Source of the DNA: Micromonospora_J zhanjiangensis
GTDB lineage: Bacteria; Actinomycetota; Actinomycetes; Mycobacteriales; Micromonosporaceae
Length of the DNA stretch: 64,000 bases
Direction of reading: 5' to 3'
Assembly: GCF_042650605.1 (NCBI RefSeq)
Contig: NZ_JBHSBN010000006.1
Coordinates: forward strand, 254,503-318,502
Both the position numbers and the translations under genes were made by a program. The notes under the pieces were generated by a model, which ran no database searches, was not told the origin of the DNA, and saw only the letters and a list, made by a program, of their open reading frames with translations. This document shows, piece after piece, positions 49,873 through 57,591 of the stretch; the stretch's first letter is position 1, and each line of letters begins with the position of its first letter.

Positions 49873-50775
49873 TCATGCTTGGTCCGGGCCGGCCGTGCCC
49901 ATACGCAAGTTGGCCTCCTGGCAAGCGCGGATGAACTCCTCGCGGGTTGGATACATCGCGGCCAGCGTGCGCAGCTTGGTCGCCACCACCGGGGGCAGTT
50001 CGCCGCGCCAGCCCGCGAGCCTTATCAGTGCCTCGGCCTGGAATTCCGCCCGCCCGTGCTCGACGAAATCGCCGTACTCGGCGATGTAACGGCCGATCCA
50101 GTGCATCAGGCGACCCAACTGCCAGAGCGCCGAGTCGCGCGACTCCTCCAGCTTCAGCGCCGCGTGCTCCTCTTCCGGCCAGCGCTTGAGCCGCTCGATG
50201 GCGATCAACTCGGCGCGCAGGCCGTACACGTACTCCCACAGCCGTGAAAGGGTCTCCTCTCGGAGGGCGACGTCCGGCGCCGAGATGTGCTCCTCGGTGA
50301 TGCTGGGACTGTCGCCGGAAATCTCCTGCCGTGCGGGCTGGCCTGTGCGGGGTATGTAGTTCTGGCTGTCCTCGTGCAGTTGGCGGGCGATCTGCCGCAA
50401 AATTTTCGGCACGATCGCCCGGCGGAAGTGATCGACCTGGTAGCCCGCCGCCTTCGCCGCGGACTCGTACCGCTGCAGCAGATTCTGCCGGCGCGCCCGA
50501 CCATCGACCTTGAACAGGACGGCAGCGGCGTCAGCCAGGTCGTGGTCGTTGAGCGGCGGCATCTCAGCGATGAGTCGACCGAGAAGCTCGTTGAGCGCCT
50601 TTACCCGGCTCAGCAGATCATCGGCATCGACCGATCGCGCCCATACGCCACGCAAGCCCAGTAACACCTCTTCAGCGGTTTCCTCGGTCGCGGGCAGTCC
50701 GCCGCGCAACAGCCGTTCCAGCCCTTTCACCAGGTCGTCCAGGTTCGGCGGCCGGTCGAACGTCGGCAGGGTCAT
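49873..50775 (-). CDS. Hypothetical helical protein
   Basis: 300-aa protein, all helical, not recognised. Segments: LDDLVKGLERLLRGGLPATE, LAEMP-type leucine-rich helices, KILRQIARQLHEDSQNYIPR, and a C-terminal part with WQLGRLMHWIGRYIAEYG. No Cys cluster, P-loop or membrane helix. The start ATG 50775 has GGAG five bases upstream; the frame is open further but reads unnaturally. It stops immediately next to the NrdR-like gene, tail to tail, with no gap for a terminator. Confidence 0.65.
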   Translation of the reverse strand: MTLPTFDRPPNLDDLVKGLERLLRGGLPATEETAEEVLLGLRGVWARSVDADDLLSRVKALNELLGRLIAEMPPLNDHDLADAAAVLFKVDGRARRQNLLQRYESAAKAAGYQVDHFRRAIVPKILRQIARQLHEDSQNYIPRTGQPARQEISGDSPSITEEHISAPDVALREETLSRLWEYVYGLRAELIAIERLKRWPEEEHAALKLEESRDSALWQLGRLMHWIGRYIAEYGDFVEHGRAEFQAEALIRLAGWRGELPPVVATKLRTLAAMYPTREEFIRACQEANLRMGTAGPDQA

Positions 50776-50950
50776 GACCACTCCGGATGCTGATGGACAG
50801 GTGGCGGCACCCCCATTCTTCCCCCAGCGGATCCCCACGACGCGCACGCGGGCACGGTCGGATGCTCCAGATGTTCCCGGGCGACGGGCCGACATCGAGA
50901 TCCGGCAGAGCCAAGACCGCGCCCCGGCATCGCAGAGGAGACCGATCAAC

Positions 50951-51091
50951 ATGCCCCGCAAGAGCCGTCGAGACCTGCTCGGACCATGGCCGCAGCGTCG
51001 GCAGGAGCAGCGCGAGAACGTCCTCATGGAGTTGGCGCGGCAGTTGCGCGCCGAATTCCGTACGGCACAGCACCAGTCCCAGCGTCCCTGA
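50951..51091 (+). CDS. Small basic hypothetical protein (46 aa)
   Basis: 46-aa charged protein (MPRKSRRDLLGPWPQRRQ..., helical tail ENVLMELARQLRAEF). A GAGGAG box lies about nine bases before the ATG. It precedes the next gene by 18 bp in the same direction. No family; support is from ribosome site and spacing. Confidence 0.5.
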   Translation: MPRKSRRDLLGPWPQRRQEQRENVLMELARQLRAEFRTAQHQSQRP

Positions 51092-51109
51092 GGAGGCCCA
51101 TGAATCACA

Positions 51110-51787
51110 ATGCATCGAACGATCACGCAACGTCCCGTCAGTCTGCTCCGGCGCGGCGCCGATGCGTACTGCCTGGCTACTGATCTGCCTATATTCCACC
51201 TCGACCCGGGCGCCGTCACCTCCGATGCCCGGATCGGCCGCCGCATCGCCGCTGCCTACCTCGCCGGGCCGGCTGCCGACACGGCGGCGGAGCCCGCGTA
51301 CCGGGCGTTTCGGGCCGAGACGGCAGCCCAGTTCGAGTTCCTGACCCGGTCACGCGGCCGGGGCGGCCTCGGCATCGAGGTCCTGGTCCAAGCCGAGGAT
51401 CCCTACCCTGATGCCGCGGCGATGACGTCCGATCTCCGCGACTTCGGCCTGCTGCGTGTGTATGGCACGGCAGGCTGCGGAAACCCGCATCCGTATCTGA
51501 GCAACGACGACAACGACATGTTCCGGGCGGTGCACGACGCGTTCGGTCACGCGGCGACCGGCCGCGGCTTTGACCGGCACGGCGAGGAGGCCGCGTGGCT
51601 CAAGCACGCCACGATGTACTCCCCGCTCGCCCGCCAGGCCATGACGACCGAGACCCGCGGCCAGACCTGCGTGTTCTTCTACTACTTCAAGGGCGAGCGG
51701 TTCCCGAGACAGAAGATGTTCGTGCTGCCCGAGCCGTTCTGGCGCCTCGACATTCCGCCCGCGACCGGCGGGGGTGAGCGCGGATGA
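51110..51787 (+). CDS. Hypothetical protein with His/Asp/Glu cluster
   Basis: 225-aa protein of unknown function. The core MFRAVHDAFGHAATGRGFD is followed by HGEEAAWLKHATMYSPLARQ and the aromatic end CVFFYYFKGERFPRQKMF. The H-D-x-x-G-H plus E-E arrangement could bind a metal and recalls, in pattern only, the iron site of aromatic amino acid hydroxylases. Similar genes occur on actinobacterial phages and plasmids, as far as I recall. Its stop overlaps the start of a truncated gene (ATGA). Confidence 0.65.
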   Translation: MHRTITQRPVSLLRRGADAYCLATDLPIFHLDPGAVTSDARIGRRIAAAYLAGPAADTAAEPAYRAFRAETAAQFEFLTRSRGRGGLGIEVLVQAEDPYPDAAAMTSDLRDFGLLRVYGTAGCGNPHPYLSNDDNDMFRAVHDAFGHAATGRGFDRHGEEAAWLKHATMYSPLARQAMTTETRGQTCVFFYYFKGERFPRQKMFVLPEPFWRLDIPPATGGGERG

Positions 51788-51850
51788 ACCCGCAGCAGCC
51801 GCTCGTGGAGGCGATCTCCGGTTTTGCCGCACACGCCAATCAATGGGTGA
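51784..51850 (+). pseudogene. Truncated 5' end of a coupled gene
   Basis: An ATG overlapping the previous stop begins MNPQQPLVEAISGFAAHANQ, which has normal coding composition for about 20 codons. It then runs straight into antisense transposase sequence. The rest of this gene was lost when the IS630 fragment inserted or a deletion joined them. Confidence 0.5.
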
Positions 51851-52494
51851 AGTGCCCACCCGGCACCGGCCTGCGGACGGATGACCAGTGGCCCGAACTC
51901 GTCGAAGGCGAACACCCGCTGCGGGAAATGCGCGGTGACGTACTCGATGCGGGCCAGCCTGGCATCTCGGTCGGGGTCGATGGACTCCTTCCACGTCTTC
52001 GTCCGCTGAAAGGTGATCTTGTGCTGGTGCAGGATCTGCCGCAGCCGTTTCCGTCCGATTCGTATCCGGCGGGCGGCATGGGCGGTGAGGTAATCGGCGA
52101 GCCTACGCACGCTCCATCCGGTGAACGGCCGCCCCAGTGCTTCGGGGCGGGCGTTGGCCGTCTCGAAGATGAACGCCTCGTCATCGTCGCTGATCTGGCA
52201 GGGACGGCCACCCGCCCACTGAGGGTCCAGGCTGGTCATGCCCATCTCGTTGAACCGGTGGTTTACTTGCCGGACCGTGTCCTCGTCCGCCTGCACCACC
52301 CGGGCGATCGCTGGCACGGTGTTCCCACCGGCTGAAGCGAGCACCACCATGGCCTGCGGTAATCGGACTGCCGAGCCGGTACCACGACGGGTGATCCTCA
52401 GCAACTGCTGACACTCCCGGTCACCGAGCCGCCGGACGAGCACAAATTCCGCCACCGCCACCGCCTGAAGCCCACGGCGCCACCCGTCAGCCAA
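51850..52494 (-). pseudogene. IS630-family transposase, 3' truncated
   Basis: N-terminal two thirds of an IS630-type transposase: AMVVLASAGGNTVPAIARVV, NEMGMTSLDPQWAGGRP, GRPFTGWSVRRLADYL, ILHQHKITFQRTKTWKE and the first catalytic Asp in VFAFDEFGPLVIRP. The second Asp and the Glu are missing; after about 51850 the frame continues as antisense of other genes. It differs from the complete IS630 at 39484. Confidence 0.85.
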
Positions 52495-52791
52495 GCCGGC
52501 GGCGTGTCATCCAACACCGCGCACCTTCGTGGTCAGAGCACTAGCCGGCTGCTGCCCGAGGCGGCGGTCTTGCTCGACACCGTTGCCGTTGGCGCCGGCT
52601 TCATCGGGCACGACGGCTTGCTATCCCGTCCTACCTGGTCCTACGCCGTCGCAGCACATCCCAACACGGTAGTCCCGCGTTGCCCGTCTGCCTGACCCTG
52701 ACCGCACAACTCATCCGGGCCCGGCTACAGCCGAGGCTCCGGCACCGGTCGCAGACGAGGAGCGCAACCATCATGGAGAGGCGCAATCATC
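52495..52791. repeat. Gene-poor gap ending in a 19-bp tandem duplication over a start codon
   Basis: No gene is supported in most of this 297-bp stretch. At its right end GCGCAACCATCATGGAGAG (52762-52780) is repeated as GCGCAATCATCATGGAGAG (52781-52799), one mismatch. Each copy has an ATG, 19 bp apart and so in different frames; only the second (52792) opens the following gene. Confidence 0.6.
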
Positions 52792-53667
52792 ATGGAGAGC
52801 AAAGACGAACACTTCAGGGACGTGCCCTGGAGCCGCGAGCCGAGGTACGTGCGGCGGCTGCGGGAGGACGCGACCCGCGTGAGTAGCGTCCCGCGTGCCC
52901 TGTACGCCCAGTTCCGGCGGGCTAGGATCCAGGTCAGGATCATCGGCGATGTGTCGGTCTGGTCTCGCCCCGGACAGGCGTGTCTGCTGGTGGGCGACCA
53001 TCGGGATCGGTTCGAACTCGCCCCACTGTTCGCGATGCTCGGATCGTGCGGACGGTCCGACGTCCATATCATCGCCAAGTCCTACTCGATGAGCGCGGCA
53101 ATCATCAGGGCCGCCGGACGTGCTGCAGAGGGCATCGTCCTCCCGGTTGATCCCGGCACGTTGGCCGGGGACCGACCGATTGTGCTCAACCGCGACCTCC
53201 CACAACGGGTCCGCCTGGGACGCCAGGCACTGACCCGAGCGGCCCTGCGCGAGGCTAACCGCCGCACCATCGCCCGCGCGGCTGAGCTGCTGGTCGCGGG
53301 CCATCTCGTCACGTTGTTCCCGTGCGGCGCGGTGACGAGCGCCTTGCGCAGCCCGTGGCGACCGGGGCTCGGTCGCCTGATCAAGCAGCTCGAACCGGAA
53401 CAGCGTATTGAGGTCCACATTGTTTTGTTCCGCTTCGATGACTTCGCCCCCACCCGGCTCGTCCGTCGCCTCCTGCTGGACAGCCACGACGTGCGGCCGC
53501 GCCGTCCGCTCCCGCTGACGCTGCGGATCGGAGCGCAGGGAAGCGTCCATGAGATGCTCGGCGCGGAGGCGCCAATCGACCTCCTCACCGCGGAGGAGAT
53601 CACTGAGCGGCTGCGCCGTCGGTACCAGGGCGTCTTCGGGCGGTTTCAGCCCGGACTGGACAGGTAA
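52792..53667 (+). CDS. Degenerate PlsC-type acyltransferase-like protein
   Basis: 291-aa soluble protein with a layout like lysophospholipid acyltransferases. LLVGDHRDRFELAP stands where the catalytic H-x4-D motif is expected (here H-R-D-R-F-E, so Asp is shifted or replaced), followed by AKSYSMSAAIIRAAG, and VTLFPCGAVTSALRSPWRPG in place of the FPEG substrate motif. Catalysis is therefore doubtful. No membrane helix. The upstream tandem duplication leaves a weak ribosome site. It is convergent with a two-helix DUF4231-like gene with a 22-bp overlap. Confidence 0.6.
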   Translation: MESKDEHFRDVPWSREPRYVRRLREDATRVSSVPRALYAQFRRARIQVRIIGDVSVWSRPGQACLLVGDHRDRFELAPLFAMLGSCGRSDVHIIAKSYSMSAAIIRAAGRAAEGIVLPVDPGTLAGDRPIVLNRDLPQRVRLGRQALTRAALREANRRTIARAAELLVAGHLVTLFPCGAVTSALRSPWRPGLGRLIKQLEPEQRIEVHIVLFRFDDFAPTRLVRRLLLDSHDVRPRRPLPLTLRIGAQGSVHEMLGAEAPIDLLTAEEITERLRRRYQGVFGRFQPGLDR

Positions 53668-54167
53668 CGCGTGTCGGTGCCGCCGTTCGCCGCTTGACTG
53701 GCTCTCGAACGGTGCCACGTCTCCCATTCCTCGATGTCGACACGCACGATCTCATTGATCACGCTTACCAGGCGCGGGGCGCCGGGGCCCTGGTCATCGT
53801 AGGGTTCCAGCCCCGCGCCGAAGCGTGCCACTTCCCGCTCGATCTGGCGGCTCACACGGGCGAAACGGATCCAGTTCCGGTGCCAGTCAAATGTGTGTCG
53901 GACCCCGGCGATGAAGACGAGCCCGCCGCCGAGGAGGGCGGTGACGAGGCCACTCGCCCCCAAGGCCACGGCGGTAGGCACGCAGGCGGCGCCGAGGACG
54001 CTGGCGAGCTCCATCAGTTGGTAGCTGAGCCGGGATCGACGCGCTCTCGCGCTGTACCAGCGCCACTCATTCACAACGAAGCCCGGAACCTCGACATCAC
54101 CGGGCCCGCGGATGCTGGACATCCAGGTCGAGCGGCGTTCGCTACCAGGGTAGGTTGAGCTGCCCAT
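53646..54167 (-). CDS. DUF4231/SLATT-like two-helix membrane protein
   Basis: 173-aa protein with two transmembrane helices in tandem (LASVLGAACVPTAVALG, LVTALLGGGLVFIAGV) preceded by EWRWYSARARRSRLSYQ and followed by DWHRNWIRFARVSRQIEREV and a helical tail. This layout matches DUF4231/SLATT-like proteins, which are proposed membrane-damaging effectors in nucleotide-signalling conflict systems. ATG 54167 has AGGAAGG five bases upstream; ATG 54188 is possible. No nucleotide cyclase gene is adjacent, so the trigger is unknown. Confidence 0.75.
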   Translation of the reverse strand: MGSSTYPGSERRSTWMSSIRGPGDVEVPGFVVNEWRWYSARARRSRLSYQLMELASVLGAACVPTAVALGASGLVTALLGGGLVFIAGVRHTFDWHRNWIRFARVSRQIEREVARFGAGLEPYDDQGPGAPRLVSVINEIVRVDIEEWETWHRSRASQAANGGTDTRYLSSPG

Positions 54168-54293
54168 TGCCGCCTTCCTATGCACCATGCGATCACCTAT
54201 CGCTCCGTGTAGATGAAAGGGTACCGAGTGTGCGTAATTCGCGGCAGTCGTAGCTTCAGCTTGAGGGGGCGCTGCAAATGACTCGATCTCCTG

Positions 54294-55144
54294 GTGGACC
54301 GCGCAGTCGACTGCCTGCCCAACATGCTTGACCTCATGCTCGTCAAAGACGGAGATGACTCGGATCGGTGGTGGGAAGACCATCTCGCTACCAGCAAGGC
54401 ATGGAAGGCGATGTGGGAGCAGGTGCTGGCCATCCACACCGACCGCCACCGCCAGCTGGTCGAATGGGCAGACGATACGAAGGCAGATCACGTCATCCGC
54501 GAGCACCTGCTCGCTACCTTTCCGTGGCTGGTCGAGCCGGCACTCCTGGAGGAGATCGCAACGGACGATCTGGCAAGGTTCTCACGAAATGTGCTGATCA
54601 CGCGCATTTGCCGGTCACTGCGCGACGGCGCCCCCAAAGAGAAGCTACTCGCCGATCACGCCGCAGACCTCGCCGCGCTGCAGTCCGACGATCTCCGGCA
54701 CGTAGAGGCGTTCCTCGATGACGCCGCCGGAATTCAGCAATTCGGCTGTCAGGCCACGACCTCTTGGATAGAGCGAGCAGCGGAAGGTTCCTGGCGATAC
54801 GTCCGCGTACCCGAGGAGGCAAAGGACCGGATTGGGCGACCCGATCATTGGGATGCCTCCACCGAACTGCTGCGGGCACTCGGCCGGCGCTTTGCGGAGG
54901 CCGCCGTGCAAGCGCTTAAACTCTGGGAACCTCAGCCCCGAAGACGTATCCGGATCCGCCTCACCTGCGGTGGCTCCATCTCATGCTGCTCCATCTGCCG
55001 ACCGTCACCGATGACATCGCCCAGCGCGTCCGAGCTGTGCTCGCAGCCAACCGTCCCACCGCTGGAAGCCGATGGGCAGTCATCAGCCATACCGAATTGG
55101 AACGGCAGCGACACTCGGCCGAGTTGCGCGCGTCAATCGAATGA
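54294..55144 (+). pseudogene. Hypothetical gene with a frameshift near 54940
   Basis: From GTG 54294 the frame reads naturally for about 210 codons (RWWEDHLATSKAWKAMWEQV, LLATFPWLVEPALLEEIATD, STELLRALGRRFAEAAVQAL). It then turns into Arg/Cys/Ser-rich sequence. Natural coding resumes in the frame starting near 54960 (LRWLHLMLLHLPTVTDDIAQ, WAVISHTELERQRHSAELRA) and stops at 55144. One indel between about 54920 and 54960 joins them into a single protein of about 280 aa. Function unknown; either a decayed gene or a sequencing error. Confidence 0.6.
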
Positions 55145-55165
55145 ATCATCGGTGACCCCGCAGCT

Positions 55166-55727
55166 GTGACTCGCGGAGTGGCCCTGGGTGATCCTCGCCT
55201 GGTTACGGCTCGGAGACTGGCCGATGCGCCAGATGACGTCCTCCATGACTACCTTCAGCGGCATCGACAGGACGACGACCTGGTTGAGATCGCGCTGCTG
55301 TCTTTCGCTTGGCGCACCCACCGGCCGCAGCTCTCGTTCACCGACGTACTCGCCCGGCACATAAACCCTGCGGGCCGCCCTGATACGCATCACCACCGAG
55401 CTGCGCCGCCGGCTCGGCGGCAGCCCAAACTATCGGGAGGCGTGGACGCGGCAGTTCCTGACTCTGCCCGACTGCGAGGACGACCTGATCCGCGCCCTTC
55501 CGGCGTGGGCGGTCCTCACGCTTGCTGGCGCGAACCGCTATCGGGCCGGCAACCATGCCGTCACCTCGATCGTCAAAACTGCGCTCGGCGACAGTGCCGA
55601 GGCGTGGGCGCGTTTTGCCGCCATCCCGGCGTCCCCCACCGGGCCGAACGCCTGGCTCCGGCTCGGCGACCTCCTCGACGCCGCCGCTACCGGCTCTGTT
55701 TGGCCCTCGCCGCCGAGTTCAAGATGA
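55166..55727 (+). pseudogene. Hypothetical gene with a frameshift near 55360
   Basis: Starts as VTRGVALGDPRLVTARRLAD and VEIALLSFAWRTHRPQLSF in one frame to about 55360. Natural coding then continues one frame over (ALIRITTELRRRLGGSPNYR, LTLPDCEDDLIRALPAWAVL, EAWARFAAIPASPTGPNAWL) to the TGA at 55725. The switch lies at ATAAACCCTG. The combined product would be about 185 aa. It follows the previous frameshifted gene in the same direction, so both may belong to one decaying operon. Confidence 0.6.
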
Positions 55728-55838
55728 AATCTGTCATCCACGTGTCGCGGTTCGCACTACTGCCGCTGGCCAAGCCCTGCGGCAGAACCGAGCAGTCCGA
55801 AGCGCGAGCCGCGCCACGTGGGTTGTCCACCTGGGCAT

Positions 55839-56753
55839 CTATGGTGTCGTCGCCGCGTAGGGACGCTCCAGCATGTTGTCAAACCGTTCGAACAGAGATT
55901 TGGTGACCTCCTTGGCGGGCAGCTTGCCGCGGTAGGCCATCAGCCCGGTGTAGTCGTTGTCCTGGACGAGTTCTTCCAGGATGCTGTCCCAGTCGTAGTC
56001 GGCGGCCGACTCGGGCAGCCGCTCCAACATGTCGTCATAGCTGCCGAGTTCGAGCTCGACGTTGGCGCGGTCGGTCATCAGGTGCAGAGCGATCTCCTCG
56101 GCGTTTGTCCGGGGTTGTGGCTCGATACCGTGGGCGAGGTCCGCAGCCAGGGCGACGAACGTGGCCCGGAACTGGACCAGCGAGGTTGGAGTCAGCTGCT
56201 TGATGAACGGCGGAAAGTCCCAGTTATCCAGGTCCCTCATCGCGCCGCTTACCTCGTCGCTGAGTGTCATCGCTGCGACGTACAACAGCAGTGCCGTCCG
56301 GGGCGTGATCACCGGTGCCAGACAGGCGTCGCACTCGCCGCTGTCGCAGGCAGGGCAGTCGAGGCATCCGTCGCCGCATGTCGGGCAGGTGCCGCACCCT
56401 CCTGTCGGGCACCCGTTGGTCGGGAAGCTGGCGATCCCGGCGTGAGCCCGGCGTCGCAGTTGAACGGCCAGACGGTGCCGGCTAGGGCGGAGGGCGTCCA
56501 GGATCGCAGTCACTGACGCGCGGACCGGACCCGGCTCGGCATCGAGGGCGGTCAGCAACCGTTCCCGGGTCCGCTCGGGCGGGTATCCGACGGTCAGCAG
56601 GTTCAACAGGTCCGCGACGGTGTCGGCTCGCTCCGCAGTGGGGAACGTGGCCAGGGCCTCCACCGTTTCCCCGCTACCGTGGTCGACAATGGCGAACACC
56701 CGGTGGGTGCTGGCGGTGTGCTGTGGCAGGAAACCGTGATAGATCGTCTTCAT
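55839..56753 (-). CDS. Hypothetical protein with Cys-rich zinc-ribbon-like cluster
   Basis: 304-aa protein, not recognised. A beta-type N-terminal part (MKTIYHGFLPQHTASTHRVF) and helices lead to a dense Cys region near residues 125-150 with about nine Cys in CxxC-like spacing (GCGTCPTCGDGC, CPACDSGECDAC), likely one or two zinc sites. The C-terminal half is helical and acidic (LVQDNDYTGLMAYRGKLPAK). ATG 56753 has AAAGG eight bases upstream; the frame is open to 56942 without support. It is the last gene before the island's right end. Confidence 0.65.
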   Translation of the reverse strand: MKTIYHGFLPQHTASTHRVFAIVDHGSGETVEALATFPTAERADTVADLLNLLTVGYPPERTRERLLTALDAEPGPVRASVTAILDALRPSRHRLAVQLRRRAHAGIASFPTNGCPTGGCGTCPTCGDGCLDCPACDSGECDACLAPVITPRTALLLYVAAMTLSDEVSGAMRDLDNWDFPPFIKQLTPTSLVQFRATFVALAADLAHGIEPQPRTNAEEIALHLMTDRANVELELGSYDDMLERLPESAADYDWDSILEELVQDNDYTGLMAYRGKLPAKEVTKSLFERFDNMLERPYAATTP

Positions 56754-57225
56754 CTGGGAAACCTTTCGATGAGCGGGCGCACTCAACGTGCGGGCGCTCC
56801 ACGAGGGAAAGAGCATGGCGAGGCTGCACGTTGCGGTACGTCCGCAACGCCGTTGCCTACGAAGATTCGCGGCTGCCTGCCAGGGTCCGACCCTGACCGC
56901 GTAGCCAGATACCTGAATATCAGAGTCAGCCCCACCGGGCAAGCCTGCTCCTCTCCGTGGCCCCGCCGGATACGGCTTCCCCGCGGGTCAACGTCTGGCC
57001 GTCCCACCACCCCGATTCGATCTCGCGGCGGCTCCGGGGTGCTCGGTGGGTGCTCGGACGTCGAGGAACTGGCACGGACGCTCCGGGACCGGGATGGATT
57101 TCGGCCTGCCTGCCGGGGAAACCAGTGATCTGCCTCGGTCGATGTAAAGCCGGACCTGCGGGGATGCGGTGGGACTAGTTTGGACGCGCCCGGACACGAC
57201 TGGACTCCGCCACTCCCCGCAAGAT
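56754..57225. other. Island right-end non-coding region with arm-like repeat
   Basis: 472 bp without a supported gene. GGGTGCTCGGTGGGTGCTCG at 57037-57056 (itself a repeat of GGGTGCTCG) recurs exactly at 57348-57367 beyond the right repeat. Such repeats near att sites can be integrase arm-binding sites. Confidence 0.55.
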
Positions 57226-57275
57226 CATCTGACTACGGATCAGAAGGTTAGGGGTTCGAGTCCCTTCGGGCGCGC
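57226..57275 (+). repeat. attR: right 50-bp direct repeat (tRNA-Arg 3' fragment)
   Basis: Exact copy of 29291-29340. It carries only the part of tRNA-Arg from the anticodon stem to the 3' end; the D-arm and 5' acceptor strand are absent, so it is not a functional tRNA. Confidence 0.93.
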
Positions 57276-57284
57276 AAGATCAAG

Positions 57285-57330
57285 AGGCGCCTGACCTGCG
57301 GAAGTATAGGTCAGGCGCCTTAACTTTTTT
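57285..57330 (+). terminator. Intrinsic terminator after attR
   Basis: AGGCGCCTGACCT (57285-57297) pairs perfectly with AGGTCAGGCGCCT (57308-57320), followed by TAACTTTTTT. It begins 9 bp after the repeat, the same spacing as the hairpin after attL. It is either the original tRNA-Arg terminator or the left end of another element. The gap to 57591 holds only the arm-like repeat at 57348-57367. Confidence 0.85.
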
Positions 57331-57591
57331 GTCCCTTGTGGTTGGTTGGGTGCTCGGTGGGTGCTCGTGCGACAAACATCCCCTCCGTCCTGCCGGGTCC
57401 GGGTGAGTGCTGTTGAGTCCGCGTCCGTTTGGCGGCGATTCGAGTCGCTGTCCTCCTGTCCCGAATTCTGGGATGCCGCGGCGGGACTGCTGTGCGGAAG
57501 GCTGGCTGTTTTCTGCGGTGGTCGGTTACGGTGACGTCGCGTTGCGTCAATCCCGTTATCGGTGCGTAGAGGGCTGTGGAGGGCGGGCTTC

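Larger units (their letters stand above)
29291..57275. mobile_element. Genomic island integrated at tRNA-Arg(ACG)
   Basis: About 28 kb bounded by perfect 50-bp direct repeats (29291-29340 and 57226-57275) made of the 3' part of tRNA-Arg(ACG), from the anticodon stem to two bases past the acceptor. A tyrosine integrase starts about 350 bp inside the left repeat. Cargo includes a second integrase, abortive-infection and ABC-3C-like genes, a chaperone/FtsK operon and several IS copies. I find no replication initiator, excisionase, relaxase or conjugative translocase in it, so it is probably not self-transmissible. Confidence 0.9.

Noticed and set aside
52504..52695. 63-codon plus-strand frame after the IS630 remnant
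   Set aside because: No ribosome site, no domain, and composition not clearly coding.
57226..57275. Second tRNA-Arg gene
   Set aside because: Only the 3' part of the tRNA is present; the 5' acceptor strand and D-arm are missing, as expected for an att repeat.
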